Source: Styela clava (Eukaryota; Chordata; Ascidiacea; Stolidobranchia; Styelidae). Taken from it: a stretch of 64,000 nucleotides of DNA. Positions 1 to 12,840 of the stretch are shown piece by piece (position 1 is the first letter of the stretch; each line of letters begins with the position of its first letter). The notes under the pieces were generated by a model. The model was not told the origin of the DNA and did no database searches. It saw nothing but the letters and a program-made list of their open reading frames with translations. The DNA is taken from assembly GCF_964204865.1 (NCBI RefSeq), contig NC_135262.1, positions 19,459,650 to 19,523,649 of the forward strand. The letters run 5' to 3'. A program made the translations under genes and the position numbers.

Positions 1-560
1 AAATAAATTTCTGATCACAATCCCACTGATTTTGTACCTGGGGTGGACGGATTCTAAAAAAGTTGAGAAACTTGGAAGAATATCTGAGGATAATGGTAGA
101 CCAAGCTTCCTCTGTTGATAAATATTCTCTTTTCCTGTGCTATTTTCACTAGCATTCCCACCATTGCCCACAACATCATCGGTATTCATCTCATTGCTTG
201 AATCGAACATACAGGATGAGGTTGAAATAGTTTGATTTATGACATCCGATTTATCTGACGATTTGCTGCAGGATTGCCAATTTTTTTTTTTTACAACTAC
301 AAGGATACTGTTGTTTAGATGACATCTTTTTACTACGTGTTTTCAATTATTGTTTTGTTGGTTCCCAAACATATGGATATGCACTGGCTCATCATCTTCA
401 GTATTGTCCAAACTGTCCTCTTCAAACTCGCATTTTTTTTTTCATCTCTTTGGTGAGCGCCTCAGATAATGAAAGTTTTTTGCTGAACATATCAATTCAT
501 TAATGGCGTATTGCCTATGCAGAACACAAATAGTATAATATTGAAACGAGAATATCGGTC
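1..560 (-). pseudogene. Broken coding remnant running off the left edge, identity unknown
   Basis: On the minus strand an open, Ser/Asn-rich frame reads from about 290 to the window edge; it contains the segment GKENIYQQRKLGLPL. Upstream, two further open pieces (about 500-430 and 430-340) continue in different frames and the last ends in a stop. The frame changes at about 431-440 and at 281-292 fall exactly in poly-A runs of about ten and twelve bases. The pieces could be a decayed gene, or real exons broken by homopolymer length errors in the assembly. I do not recognise the protein. The Myb/SANT-like exon at 1183-1341 lies upstream on the same strand and could belong to the same gene, which is inference only. 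Confidence 0.3.
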
Positions 561-1182
561 AGAGACCGAATACTTATCGATCGAAAGTTAGGGAATCCCC
601 TAAAACAGCGCTCTCACTCCATAGTGACACCTTGTGTCGCATCACTAATTAATTAATAACTCGCTAATTATACGCCATAATTCATCCAAAATCAATAGGC
701 TTTTGGTCCGACATATGATGAATGCACATGCAAAATCTGGAGCAGATTCGATCTCGTTTTCGTGAGATATCGCGTGCATCTAACGGACAGACAGACAAAT
801 GCCTATCAACATACTTACCAATCACTAATCACTGGTCAGTAATTTTAACCACCTTGATCAACCCCAAACCCGTTATTCCTCAGTGGCTTTTTAGTAGACT
901 AAAAAATAGCACCAAACGTTAGGCTAATGGTACACTAACATTAGCCTACAAAAAACAGCCATGTATCCTACCTGTGCGTTACCCGTACGACGACGACGAC
1001 GGAACGAAGTGGGGTGATACCTATTTTTTTGTAAATTGACCAGTACATCCACTGAGGACTGCAATCTTCACCTATTTTTGAGTGAAAAGATCTTCACTTA
1101 TTTTTGTAGCGAGTGTAGAAAATTTACTCCTATTATAAACCAGGCTAACATCTGAATTTGTCTATTTTGTTGCAAAACTTAC
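561..1182. other. Non-coding stretch, no gene seen
   Basis: AT-rich sequence with no supported exon. The stretch around 545-830 looks like dispersed-repeat sequence, but I could not find both ends of an element. Confidence 0.3.
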
Positions 1183-1341
1183 ACGTCTATATCGCGATAT
1201 CCCTTCTCCACTAACATTCCTGCCACCTCCTTCATTTCTACCAGATTTTTTACTGCAGTGCTATCGCTTTTTTCTACTAACTTCACCTGCTTAGCGGCAT
1301 CAATGAGATTGAATGTTGCTTCAGGTGACCAATTGAACATT
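1183..1341 (-). CDS. Candidate exon encoding a Myb/SANT-like DNA-binding segment
   Basis: The minus strand has an AG acceptor after a pyrimidine-rich stretch (just above 1341) and a consensus GTAAG donor just below 1183. The 159-bp exon encodes a segment beginning MFNWSPEATFNLIDAA and ending VAGMLVEKGYRDIDV. The pattern W-S-x-E-x-x...L-I...W/V-x-x-x-A-x-x-L-x-x-K-G-Y is that of the Myb/SANT-like domain found in many transposon-associated and host proteins, for example the partner protein of PIF/Harbinger elements. No complete gene can be assembled here: the next candidate coding pieces (below 560) are frame-broken. It may be a relic of a transposon or a 5' exon of a host gene. Confidence 0.35.
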
Positions 1342-1755
1342 CTAAAGTAAATATATACTACTACTAGATGTCTAACTCCGCTTGCCGTATAATAAACAAA
1401 CAAAGACGATGTTGCACCTCCAAGTGGCGGGCGTCAAGGTCGGTTAGATCGTAAATATATACTACTACGCTTTAACATATTTGCCCTGCCAATCTGTAGC
1501 CCACTGGTCCACCGAGAAAGCAATTGCTATTAACAAAACATGGGAAAAACGAATTAAACAAACATGGAGATAGACTGAGATAGACATACTAATTTGCGTT
1601 CGATTTCGGCAGGGTCGACTTTTAAAAATTTGATTCTCGGAAACGAAATCCATTTTATGCAAACGGTTAATGACAAAATCTTAATAATTTATATAGAATC
1701 AAATATGCTACAAAAATGTTTGTTAGTCGTTGGTGGTGATAACCCACCTTTAACG

Positions 1756-1777
1756 ACCACTGTGAAGCTAGTAGCAA
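1756..1777 (+). repeat. Left 22-bp terminal inverted repeat of the 11-kb element
   Basis: It is identical to the reverse complement of 12819-12840. The 9 bp immediately outside, CCTTTAACG at 1747-1755, recur directly outside the right end. Confidence 0.75.
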
Positions 1778-2145
1778 TTTGACCTTTGTGTGCGGCGAAG
1801 CGGAAAGGTGAATATTGGCAGCAGAAATGAAGGAGTGTCATAATCTACATCCGAAAAAATGTAGAAAAACGAATTTAGAATACGATCAATGGGAAGATAC
1901 TAATCATTTACGATAAATTAACATCTACAAAGCAAAAAATAACAATAAATTACATGATAAACAATGAAAAAACAATAAAAATGACACGAATTTTATTTAA
2001 CTTCCTTCGAAATAGCAGATGAGCAATTCCTAAATCAAGTCAAGTTGTACAGTAAACAAAACTAAGGAGATGGATGACGAGTTTAAAAAATGGGGAGTCA
2101 GCGTACCCCCATAGGAGAACATAAGCCTTCCAAATTTTAAAACCT

Positions 2146-4742
2146 AGGGTATTCTCATAGCTAAAAAACGTCCTTATTCGGAAAATTACCTATAGCTAAA
2201 AAAGCTGATTTAGTCAAATTTCAAAGCCTAGCAGCACATCCTTCCGCCCAAGAGGCATCCGATTTGATTATTTATTATTAAAGAGGTTTATCTGAAGTTA
2301 TTCACACAACTCGAACCTAAGTCTTGTTTTTATTAGAATCTAGGGTATTATCGAAGCGAAATGGCCTATTTTTGAAAAATTGCGTATAGCGAAAAAAGCT
2401 GATTTAGCCAAATTTCAAAGCCTAGCAGCACACCCTTCCGCCCAAGAGGCATCCGATTTGATTATTTATTATTAAAGATGTTTATCTGAAGTTTTTCACA
2501 CATCTTGAACCTAAGCCTTGTTTTTATTAGAATTTAGGGTATTATCGAAGCGAAAATGGCCTTATTTGGAAAAATTACTTATAGCGAAAAAAGCTGATTT
2601 AGCCAAATTTCAAAGCCTAGCAGCACACCCTTCCGCCCAAGAGGCATCCGATTTGATTATTTATTATTAAAGAGGTTTATCTGAAGTTTTTCACACAACT
2701 CGAACCTAAGCCTTGTTTTTATTAGAATCTAGGGTATTATCGAAGCGAAAATGGCCCATTTTGGAAAAATTACGTATAGCGAAAAAATCTGATTTAACCA
2801 AATTTCAAAGCCTAGCAGCACACCCTTCCGCCCAAGAGGCATCCGATTTGATTATTTATTATTAAAGAGGTTTATCTGAAGTTTTTCACACAACTCGAAC
2901 CTAAGCCTTGTTTTTATTAGAATCTAGGGTATTATCGAAGCGAAAATGGCCTTATTTGGAAAAATTACTTATAGTCAAAAAAGCTGATTTAGCCAAATTT
3001 CAAAGCCTAGCAGCACATCCATCCGCCCAAGAGGCATCCGATTTGATTATTTATTATTAAAGAGGTTTATCTGAAGTTTTTCACACAACTCGAACCTAAG
3101 CCTTGTTTTTATTAAAATCTAGGGTATTATCGAAGCGAAAATGGCCCATTTTGGAAAAATTACGTATAGCGAAAAAAGCTGATTCAACCAAATTTCAAAG
3201 CCTAGCAGCACACCCTTCCGCCCAAGAGGTATCCGATTTGATTATTTATTATTAAAGAGGTTTATCTGAAGTTTTTCACACAACTCGAACCTAAGCCTTG
3301 TTTTTATTAGAATCTAGGGTATTATCGAAGCGAAAATGGCCCATTTTGAAAAAATTACGTATAGCGAAAAAAGCTGATTCAATCAAATTTCAAAGCCTAG
3401 CAGCACACCCTTCCGCCCAAGAGGCATCCGATTTGATTATTTATTATTAAAGATGTTGATCTGAAGTTTTTCACACAGTTTGAACCTAAGCCTTGTTTTT
3501 ATTAGAATCTAGGGTATTATCGAAGCGAAAATGGCCTTATTTGGAAAAATTACGTATAGCGAAAAAAGCTGATTTAACCAAATTTCAAAGCCTAGCAGCA
3601 CACCCTTCCGCCCAAGAGGCATCCGATTTGATTGTTTATTATTAAAGAGGTTTATCTGAAGTTTTTTACACAACTCGAACCTAAGCCTTGTTTTTATTAG
3701 AATCTAGGGTATTATCGAAGCGAAAATGGCCCATTTTGGAAAAATTACGTATAGCGAAAAAAGCTGATTCAACCAAATTTCAAAGCCTAGCAGCACACCC
3801 TTCCGCCCAAGAGGCATCCGATTTGATTATTTATTATTAAAGAGGTTTATCTGAAGTTTTTCACACAACTCGAACCTAAGCCTTGTTTTTATTAGAATCT
3901 AGGGTATTATCGAAGCGAAAATGGCCTTATTTGGAAAAATTACTTATAGTCAAAAAAGCTGATTTAGCCAAATTTCAAAGCCTAGCAGCACATCCTTCCG
4001 CCCAAGAGGCATCCGATTTGATTATTTATTATTAAAGAGGTTTATCTGAAGTTTTTCACACAACTCGAACCTAAGCCTTGTTTTTATTAGAATCTAGGGT
4101 ATTATCGAAGCGAAAATGGCCCATTTTGGAAAAATTACGTATAGCGAAAAAAGCTGATTCAACTAAATTTCAAAGCCTAGCAGCACACCCTTCCGCCCAA
4201 GAGGCATCCGATTTGATTGTTTATTATTAAAGAGGTTTATCTGAAGTTTTTCACACAACTCGAACCTAAGCCTTGTTTTTATTAGAATCTAGGGTATTAT
4301 CGAAGCGAAAATGGCCCATTTTGGAAAAATTACGTATAGCGGAAAAAGCTGATTCAACCAAATTTCAAAGCCTAGCAGCACACCCTTCCGCCCAAGAGGC
4401 ATCCGATTTGAATGTTTATTATTAGAGAGGTTTATCTGAAGTTTTTCACACAACTCGAACCTAAGCCTTGTTTTTATTAGAATCTAGGGTATTATCGAAG
4501 CGAAAATGGCCCATTTTGAAAAAATTACGTATAGCGAAAAAAGCTGATTTAACCAAATTTCAAAGCCTAGCAGCACACCCTTCCGCCCAAGAGGCATCCG
4601 ATTTGATTGTTTATTATTAAAGATGTTTATCTGAAGTTTTTCACACAACTCGAACCTAAGCCTTGTTTTTATTAGAATCTAGGGTATTATCGAAGCGAAA
4701 ATGGCCCATTTTTGAAAAATTACGTATAGCGAAAAAGTCTGA
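2146..4742 (+). repeat. Tandem array of a 195-bp satellite, about 13 units
   Basis: The landmark AGGGTATTATCGAAGCG recurs at 2342, 2536, 2731, 2926, 3121, 3316, 3511, 3706, 3901, 4096, 4291, 4486 and 4681, almost always exactly 195 bp apart; a diverged unit starts at 2146. Each unit also holds the block CCTTCCGCCCAAGAGG. Units alternate between subtypes (GGCCCATTTT...ACGTATAGCG versus GGCCTTATTTGG...ACTTATAG), suggesting higher-order amplification. The outermost unit (2085-2340) is the most diverged and the interior units are nearly identical, as expected for unequal exchange. No reading frame crosses a unit, so it is not coding, although 195 is a multiple of three. Confidence 0.95.
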
Positions 4743-5229
4743 TATTTTATGGTCAAACGCGAGTGTCATTTATCGACAATGAACGACGTTAAACCAAATT
4801 CCGACACAATTATCCCCCTGCGCAAGTATTAAATATTGTGATTTCATCAATTTTAATTTTGTCTAACTACACAATTTCTTTATAGATTTATTGACGTGGC
4901 CGCCTAGACTGTTTCAGAATATGCGATAGTAATTGTAAAATATTATCAAATAATAAAATAAAAAACATCATCGGCGTATCATAGGCACTTCTATAGTCGT
5001 CGCAGATTGATATCCTCTTATGTTGGCTGTTATTTATTGCCGCCACGATTACGATTGAACACAAAATAAAATATTTGTAAATTGCTTTTTTTTAAACATC
5101 CATTTCTTATTATGTGATATATCTCTTTTTCAATCTGAAATAATGTGTATTATGAATACGACTCAAAGACCATTGTTTAAGCGTCTACCCCACACATCAC
5201 AATTAATTCAGGTAAATATTACATAGTAT

Positions 5230-5334
5230 CGGTATTGGCAATATCGGCCTTTTTGTAATATCGGTGTATCGGTATCGGCGTTTTAGTTGGTATCGGATCG
5301 GTATCGGAGACAAAAGTGGTATCGGTACATCTCT
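5230..5334 (+). mobile_element. hAT-like right-end relic (ATCGGTATCGG family)
   Basis: A run of imperfect GTATCGG motifs ends in GGTACATCTCTA, the reverse complement of the TAGAGATGTACC type of hAT terminus. It matches the right end of the element ending at 31598. No partner left end was found nearby, so this is a solo terminus. Confidence 0.55.
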
Positions 5335-5539
5335 AAATTCAAGTCAGGCATATCAATAGCATACTTTAAAAAGAATTAGGGAAGTTTGTATGGCAATTGT
5401 GAGTGATTGTTATATTTGTCTGAAATGTAAATTAAGGGCTTACTGCAGCTTTTCTTATGGTAAACTAAGAAAACTAATGCACAAACTTGGAATATGTTAT
5501 CACCAATTTTCAAAATATTTGACAATTATGTATCAAATG

Positions 5540-7421
5540 CAGGGGCGCAGCCAGGGAGGGGAGGGGGGGGGGGTCTATCATGGGTCGTAACACCCCCGTT
5601 CGAGAAAAAATTTCGATGTTTCGAAATTTCGATATTATTCTGTGCATCAGTGTAACGCAATTATCATCGCCAGACTTTTTCGTCTCTACGATATGTTATT
5701 TTTTTTATTCGGCGCTGGTAATGATAAATAAGAATGTGTAATTGTTGATTGCAATTCCGGAAGGCGTATTTTCCTTTCTCTCCATGAAACGAATTTAGCC
5801 GCGTTTATGGGACTTTCTCTACCCGACTCAATCACTTTTATTACAGCGCATTGGAAAGTAACATAGGATTTATTAACATTAATTTACAACGAGTTACGGG
5901 TAAAAATTAACCGACGGCTATCACTAACAGGTAGAAACGTTTTCGCAAAAAGCGCATCATCACCGTTTTTGTAAATTTAGAAACGTCGAAACAGATAAGT
6001 AAGACAAGTGAACGTAGTATTTTGTGGAAATTTCTTGAGGTATTGGGGAGAAATATTATTTTGACCATGTAGAAATGTCATTATTGCCCATTTATTCACG
6101 TGTTTAGTATCAGTGTTTTAACCCAAACCCAAATCTGAGTTACGTGAATACTGAACATTGAGTATTCTAAAGATTACCAATTTGCGTTTATTGATTATTA
6201 TTTAATACGAAAGTAACACGGACACGATCTAAAATTAAAAGCATAGAAATGTGAACAATACGCCTCACAAATATCGCATCCCGGGCTCAGTAATAATAAT
6301 ATTGTTGGTCTAAAATTGGGACCGTTATTTACAAATTGTGTTGCAAATCTTACACAGAATATAAAAATCACAATAAAATTAATTTGTGTTGTAAATGCAC
6401 TCCTCAATAGTTGTCTTTAACATCTTCGCCGATGTGAACTCAGAATTCTGTCCGAAATATAAAAACCAAACTACGATCATTAATGTTTGCTAGTGAATAA
6501 TAAAGTGCTTTGATATAGTTTAACAACATTAATTGGAATGTCAGCCTCCGAAACGATCGTGGTGACAACATTTACTGCAGCCTTCGATTATGACAAAATT
6601 ATGAAATAAAAAAGCAGCATTGTTATGGAGTTTTCAGCCATCTAGTAAAATCCGAAAAAGAAAAAAAAATTATTGTCACAGCATCGTTTCGGCGGCCTAT
6701 ATCCCAATTAGTGTTGTTTAAAATGACAATATTCATTATTCGGTGTTTGTTAAAAATATTCGAATAACTCAATATAAAAAATACGATTGTGCCCGCCACT
6801 CATCATGGCGCATGTAAATAATCAATGAATGGCAATAAAAAATCAACTTCATTAACATTAAATTCCAAGTATTAGTTTCACATTTCATGAATTTGATCGA
6901 CGATACATGCGAACGTGTTTTTGTACATATAAACACTTATGACGCTACTGACATCTGCGAGTTATAGTTCTCTCCAAAATTTATTTTTCGCGATTTTTAA
7001 GGTTTTATTTCTAAATGCGGGTATCCGCGGACTACGGATTAATGGTCCATGTTTGAAATAGGACTTGCAAAATATTCACCAAACACCGCCAGGCAAAGAG
7101 AGGCGGGCTACACGTAACTGTGGAATTTCGCTGTGAACAATGTATACTTTTTAGTTTATTAACTCTTCCAGACCCTGGAGATTAACCCTAGGGCTTACAT
7201 TGCACTACCTTTCATTCTCAAAATATTCCAACTGATTCGCCGATTTTAAACGCCAAACTAACGGAGATTTTCACTTCAACGAAAATTGAGCAAAAATTTG
7301 TAGAAAAGTCTTGAACGTAACAATTAGTGTGTCTAGTAGAGGGTTAATAACTATTCCTAATTAAATATTTTTTATTTAATTTAACTGTAACCCCCGTTGA
7401 AAAATCCTGGCTGTGCCCCAG
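5540..7421. mobile_element. hAT-like element with CAGGGGCGCAGCC ends, in the loop of the 11-kb element
   Basis: The left end CAGGGGCGCAGCCAGG at 5540 pairs with CCTGGCTGTGCCCC at the right end (7407-7421). The flanking 8-mers ATCAAATG (5532-5539) and ATCGTATG (7422-7429) match at 6 of 8 positions, fitting a slightly decayed 8-bp target duplication. No transposase frame is visible. Related ends occur alone at about 11918-11932 (right end inside the 11504-12235 element), at about 60276-60290, and as a diverged copy at about 60659-60671. Confidence 0.6.
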
Positions 7422-7429
7422 ATCGTATG

Positions 7430-8559
7430 CTTTTACCCCAAAATTCAATAACAATGTTGAGATTTTGCGTATTCAACTTATGATCCATTTAAATAATTTC
7501 ATAAACTTCAGTGAATTTCTATTCAACAGCCAAAATGTACTCTTCCCCGAACAACTCACTGCTATAGCTTGAGAATAACTATCCAAATCTATACTTTCGA
7601 AATGTTTGCTTCTTCCCATCATAGAATTGGTGGTACATTTATTCTTTGAGGTAGATAGGCTGAAAAGTTTCAATAGATTACACCTCTGTGATTACTTGTC
7701 AAAGATTTTAAAACTTAGAATTCACCACTCTCATAATCGTATTTAAAATGTTGAGACTACATAATGAGTGAAGTTTGAAGGCACCAACCCTCACTATTAT
7801 GATAGATTTATGTTAGTACAAAATAAAAATGCTATGTTTTTTTAAGGAAGGATATTTTTCATGAAGCTTGTTATTTCGCCAATATGCAGAAGCATTACTT
7901 GTCATCACATTATGCTTGAAGTCCTGTTTCACTGATGTAAGTTGTATGTTTAACTAAGTTTATTAATTTTGGAAATAATTTGGGACTTGAAAACTTAATT
8001 TGTATTATATGTTTTATTCTTATGTCTTACATATTATCGTTGTAATCCTTGCATTGCAAATTAGAGGTAAATGTGAACCGTATTAGACACAGTCAGTTTT
8101 TCACCAAAATCTCAATGAATGAGGTGTGAATTTTGATAGCCCATTAATTAATAGAAATATATAAATAATAAATTGTACTTGAATTATCACAAGATTATTA
8201 TTTTTAGAAATCGAGTCAACGTCAGGAATGGGTCGTGGCTTTACTGTTACTAGAGGTTTCAGTAAAGAATGAAGTTTTAAGGCATCTCCATCCCTCCACT
8301 AGCCCGGGGGCTCACCTTGGGTAAGTGACAGCACCCCCTAAACCTCCCAAACTGGGGTAACAGTTGAATTTTGCAACATGAAGTCTGAAGGATACTTTTC
8401 AAGACAATGTTACTTCTTGTGTTTTATATTGCAGTGTCGTAATATCGCATATTTAACAAATGCTTTGATGTGTTCAGAATCATACATATTTAATTTCTAT
8501 AATACAATTTAAACTATTAAACTTCGAATAAGGTATTCACAGCAATTGATTACATCGGG
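7430..8559. other. Non-coding loop sequence between hAT insertion and inverted array
   Basis: AT-rich sequence with no supported exon or terminal repeat. The same holds for most of 4743-5229 on the other side of the loop. The two inner flanks are not complementary to each other, so the inverted symmetry ends at the arrays. Confidence 0.4.
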
Positions 8560-11115
8560 GGGGAGAGATTCGCTATACGTAATTTTTCCAAAAAAAGCCA
8601 TTTTCGCTTCGAGAATACCCTAGATTGTAAAAACAATAAGGCTTAGGTTCAAGATGTGTGAAAAACTTCAGATAAACATCTTTAATAATAAATAATCAAA
8701 TCGGATGCCTCTTGGGCGGAAGGGTGTGCTGCTAGGCTTTGAAATTTGGCTAAATCAGCTTTTTTGGCTATAAGTAATTTTTCCAAATAAGGCCATTTTC
8801 GCTTCGATAATACCCTAGATTCTAATAAAAACAAGGCTTAGGTTCGAACTGTGTGAAAAACTTCAGATAAACATCTTTAATAATAAATAATCAAATCGGA
8901 TGCCTCTTGGGCGGAAGGGTGTGCTGCTCGGCTTTGAAATTTGGCTAAATCAGCTTTTTTCGCTATACGTAATTTTTCTGAAATGGGCCATTTTCGCTTC
9001 GATAATACCCTAGATTCTAATAAAAACAAGGCTTAGGTTTGAGTTGTGTGAAAAACTTCAGATAAACATCTTTAATAATAAATAATCAAATCGGATGCCT
9101 CTTGGGCGGAAGGGTGTGCTGCTAGGCTTTGAAATTTGATTGAATCAGCTTTTTTCGCTATACGTAATTTTTCAAAAATGGGCCATTTTCGCTTCGATAA
9201 TACCCTAGATTCTAATAAAAACAAGGCTTAGGTTCGAGTTGTGTGAAAAACTTCAGATAAACCTCTTTAATAATAAACAATCAAATCGGATGCCTCTTGG
9301 GCGGAAGGGTGTGCTGCTAGGCTTTGAAATTTGGTTAAATCAACTTTTTTCGCTATAAGTAATTTTTCCAAATAAGGCCATTTTCGCTTCGATAATACCC
9401 TAGATTCTAATAAAAACAAGGCTTAGGTTCGAACCGTGTGAAAAACTTCAGATCAACATCTTTAATAATAAATAATCAAATCGGATGCCTCTTAGGCGGA
9501 AGGGTGTGCTGCTAGGCTTTGAAATTTGGCTGAATCAGCCTTTTTCGCTGTACGTAATTTTTCAAAAATGGGCCATTTTCGCTTCGATAATACCCTAGAT
9601 TCTAATAAAAACAAGGCTTAGGTTCGAGTTGTGTGAAAAACTTCAGATGAACATCTTTAATAATAAATAATCAAATCGGATGCCTCTTGGGCGGAAGGGT
9701 GTGCTGCTAGGCTTTGAAATTTGGCTAAATCAGCTTTTTTGGCTATAAGTAATTTTTCCAAATAAGGCCATTTTCGCTTCGATAATACCCTAGATTCTAA
9801 TAAAAACAAGGCTTAGGTTCGAACTGTGTGAAAAACTTCAGATAAACATCTTTAATAATAAAAAATCAAATCGGATGCCTCTTGGGCGGAAGAGTGTGCT
9901 GCTAGGCTTTGAAATTTGATTGAATCAGCTTTTTTCGCTATACGTAATTTTTCAAAAATGGGCAATTTTCGCTTCGATAATACCCTAGATTCTAATAAAA
10001 ACAAGGCTTAGGTTCGAGTTGTGTGAAAAACTTCAGATAAACCTCTTTAATAATAAATAATCAAATCGGATGCCTCTTGGGCGGAAGGGTGTGCTGCTAG
10101 GCTTTGAAATTTGATTGAATCAGCTTTTTCCGCTATAAGTAATTTTTCAAAAATGGGCCATTTTCGCTTCGATAATACCCTAGATTCTAATAAAAATAAG
10201 GCTTAGCTTCGAGTTGGGTGAAAAAACTTCAGATCAACATCTTTAATAATAAATAATCAAATCGGATGCCTCTTGGGCGGAAGGGTGTGCTGCTAGGCTT
10301 TGAAATTTGGCTAAATCAGCTTTTTTCGCTATAAGTAATTTTTCCAAATAAGGCCATTTTCGCTTCGATAATACCCTAGATTCTAATAAAAACAAGGCTT
10401 AGGTTCGAACTGTGTGAAAAACTTCAGATAAACACCTTTAATAATAAATAATCAAATCGGATGCCTCTTGGGCGGAAGGGTGTGCTGCTAGGCTTTGAAA
10501 TTTGATTGAATCAGCTTTTTTCGCTATAAGTAATTTTTCCAAATAAGGCCATTTTCGCTTCGATAATACCCTAGATTCTAATAAAAACAAGGCTTAGGTT
10601 CGAACTGTGTGAAAAACTTCAGATAAACATCTTTAATAATAAATAATCAAATCGGATGCCTCTTGGGCGGAAGAGTGTGCTGCTAGGCTTTCAAATTTGG
10701 CTAAATCAGATTTTTTCGCTTTAAGTATTTTGACATAAGGGCATTTTGTCTGTGACAATACTCGAATTTCTAAAATTTTGCAGGGATTGTTTCGAGTTGT
10801 ATGAAAAACTTAAGGTAACCCTCTTAATTATTGAATAGTTGAATCTCGTGCCTCTTGGGCGGAATGGCTTTGTATTAGGATTTGAAAATGGTAATTTTAC
10901 CCTCTTTTTGGCTGCTTGGATTTGTAAATGGTAATCTTTACCATTTTTTGACATATGTGATTTTAACAAATGAATCCATTTTCGCTGTGAGAATACTCTA
11001 AATTCTAAAATTCGAAAAGCTTTGTCCAAGTTGCGAGAAATACTTCAGTTAGCCCTTTTTTCTATTAAATATTGAAACTTGACTACTATTGAGCGGAAGG
11101 GCATGCTGCTTGGAT
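8560..11115 (-). repeat. Inverted array of the 195-bp satellite, about 11 units plus 2 decayed
   Basis: This is the reverse complement of the 2146-4742 array. The landmark ATACCCTAGATT recurs with its CCC at 8618, 8813, 9008, 9203, 9398, 9593, 9788, 9983, 10178, 10374 and 10569. Two decayed units follow on the outer side (10716-11115), still showing GGGCGGAATGG-like and GAGCGGAAGGGC-like blocks. Decay on the outer edge mirrors the left array. The same GGCC(C/T)ATT subtypes occur, so both arms share a recent amplification or conversion history. Confidence 0.95.
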
Positions 11116-11503
11116 ATTATACGTCATACGACGTAAAATAAACCAACTTTTGAATTCACGTAATCGAGACATATTGAAATAACAATAACTCCTTTACGCT
11201 CTGATTACTGCCTATATACCACAAAATGCATGTGAAAATTCTGAAATAACCAAGATATAATAATGAAATTCAACCATTGTTACGTCATACAATACACAAT
11301 TTCATACGAAGTAATAACTCGTGTACGACAATCAAATTTTTTAATAATTTACTAGGCTTTGAAGCATTCTAAGTCATTCATTTGTCCATCTCATTGTTGG
11401 ATTAACACTTGAGGAAAATAAGCACATGCAAATGGGGAACCGCGTAAATTTTCATAGACGATTTTCCAACGGTATCTTAGTGTTTAGTAAATTAAGTCTA
11501 GAT

Positions 11504-12235
11504 CAGCACTTCTTAACATGGGGTAAATTTACCCCTGGGGGTAAATTTCTTCGTTCTTGGGGGTAAATTTGGTTATTGTAAAAAATGATTATGAACATAC
11601 ATAAACCACGGCTCGTTATGTTGCGATAAATCAGTGTTATCGTATTATTAACAGTAGTCTTATATTTCAAACGAAACCGAAAACCAACACCTTCAATTAA
11701 GTGGTGTTCTTTGTTATTTTAACCATTCCATTAAATGTTGTCCCCAAAATAGCACACTAAAAGTTGTTGAAACAAAATGCTACTAAAAATAGCACAGAAA
11801 TTCTCAGGGATTGGAGGAAAGACGGTTCTTTTAACGAGCGCGTAATCGCGACCACTGTTTCAACAGTGAATGAGATTTTTAGATTTCGATCCCCTCCCCC
11901 CTTTCTTTAGAATCTTGGCTGCGCCCCTGATCAGGACGAATATTTAGATTTTGAGTTTACGTATACGTATCTTCTGTGCATGGAAATCTTTTCAAATAGT
12001 ATCATGAAACCTGTCCAACTAAAACAGCACTTAGCATGATTAAGTAAAAACCGGTCCTTTTTTCAATACAGAAGCGAATATGGATTAAAAAAGAGAGTAA
12101 AAAAAGGCTTCGCGTCTACAGTTAGGGCCCTTTATACTTTACTTGATAACTTTTAATTAATGATGTTTTAGGGGTAAATTTTGTAATCCTGTTTGATGAA
12201 GGGGTAAAATATGCAAAAAAGGTTAAGAACCACTG
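11504..12235. mobile_element. hAT-like element (CAGCACTTCTTAACATGG ends), 732 bp
   Basis: The left end CAGCACTTCTTAAC and right end GGTTAAGAACCACTG are imperfect inverted repeats. They are flanked by a perfect 8-bp target duplication, GTCTAGAT (11496-11503 and 12236-12243). Sub-terminal GGGGTAAATTT repeats occur at both ends. At about 11918-11932 it contains a CTTGGCTGCGCCCCTG end of another hAT family, so it may itself be a nest. There is no transposase frame. It inserted into the right shoulder of the 11-kb element. Confidence 0.8.
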
Positions 12236-12818
12236 GTCTAGATGGTCATATGATTTAGACCTCAACATTGGATCGGTTGAAATTAATAATTTCTCTCCTT
12301 GGAGTGCCATCTAACACCCCCGTATAAAGGTTTGCGGTCATGAGAACTATTACCCCAAAATGTCATGTAAAAGAATCATAACTTTTAATTAGTAGTAAAT
12401 ACTTAAACATATGCAGATGACATGGAAGACTAGTTTCATTATTTTTGTTTTATTTTTTTTATAGCACATATGAATACGTAATCCAACATTTTGTCAACGG
12501 ATCTTTCCTGTTCCCATTTTATCAGGCGAGTATATAAACTTTTCGCCAATGTAATTTAACAAATGAAACGCCAAAGTCGATCGAACCGCCGGGATGATCT
12601 CCACTCATTCGCAAGTTGCCGTAAATATATTTGAATTTACTGCTTATCGCAATGTATTTCTTCTGTATCTGTAAACTAAGTGTTATTCTCAGTGTGGAAT
12701 TTAGGACTCGCCCATGATTTACACCAACGCCCTTCAATAAGCACAAAACTGCAATATCGCGCTTCAATGAGCACAAAAACGAGATTTAACGCACCGCTGC
12801 GCAAAATTAGAAGAAGGT

Positions 12819-12840
12819 TTGCTACTAGCTTCACAGTGGT
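12819..12840 (-). repeat. Right 22-bp terminal inverted repeat of the 11-kb element
   Basis: Perfect inverted copy of 1756-1777, followed by the 9-bp direct repeat CCTTTAACG at 12841-12849. Confidence 0.75.

Larger units (their letters stand above)
1756..12840. mobile_element. 11-kb FoldBack/Mutator-like element with inverted satellite arrays
   Basis: A perfect 22-bp inverted repeat starting ACCACTGTGAAGCTAG lies at 1756-1777, with its reverse complement at 12819-12840. It is flanked on both sides by the 9-bp direct repeat CCTTTAACG (1747-1755 and 12841-12849). Inside are two arrays of the same 195-bp satellite in opposite orientation (2146-4742 and about 8560-11115) around a 3.8-kb loop. 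Long inverted arms made of tandem subrepeats plus a 9-bp target duplication are the known hallmarks of FoldBack elements, which belong to the Mutator-like superfamily. No transposase can be read in the loop, so it looks non-autonomous. Two complete hAT elements and several hAT ends are nested inside. The terminal repeats and target duplication are read directly; the superfamily is inference. Confidence 0.7.

Noticed and set aside
2146..11115. Regular 195-bp repeats as a CRISPR array or coding repeat
   Set aside because: The units are directly contiguous with no unique spacers, the genome is eukaryotic, and stops occur in the units so no frame is kept.
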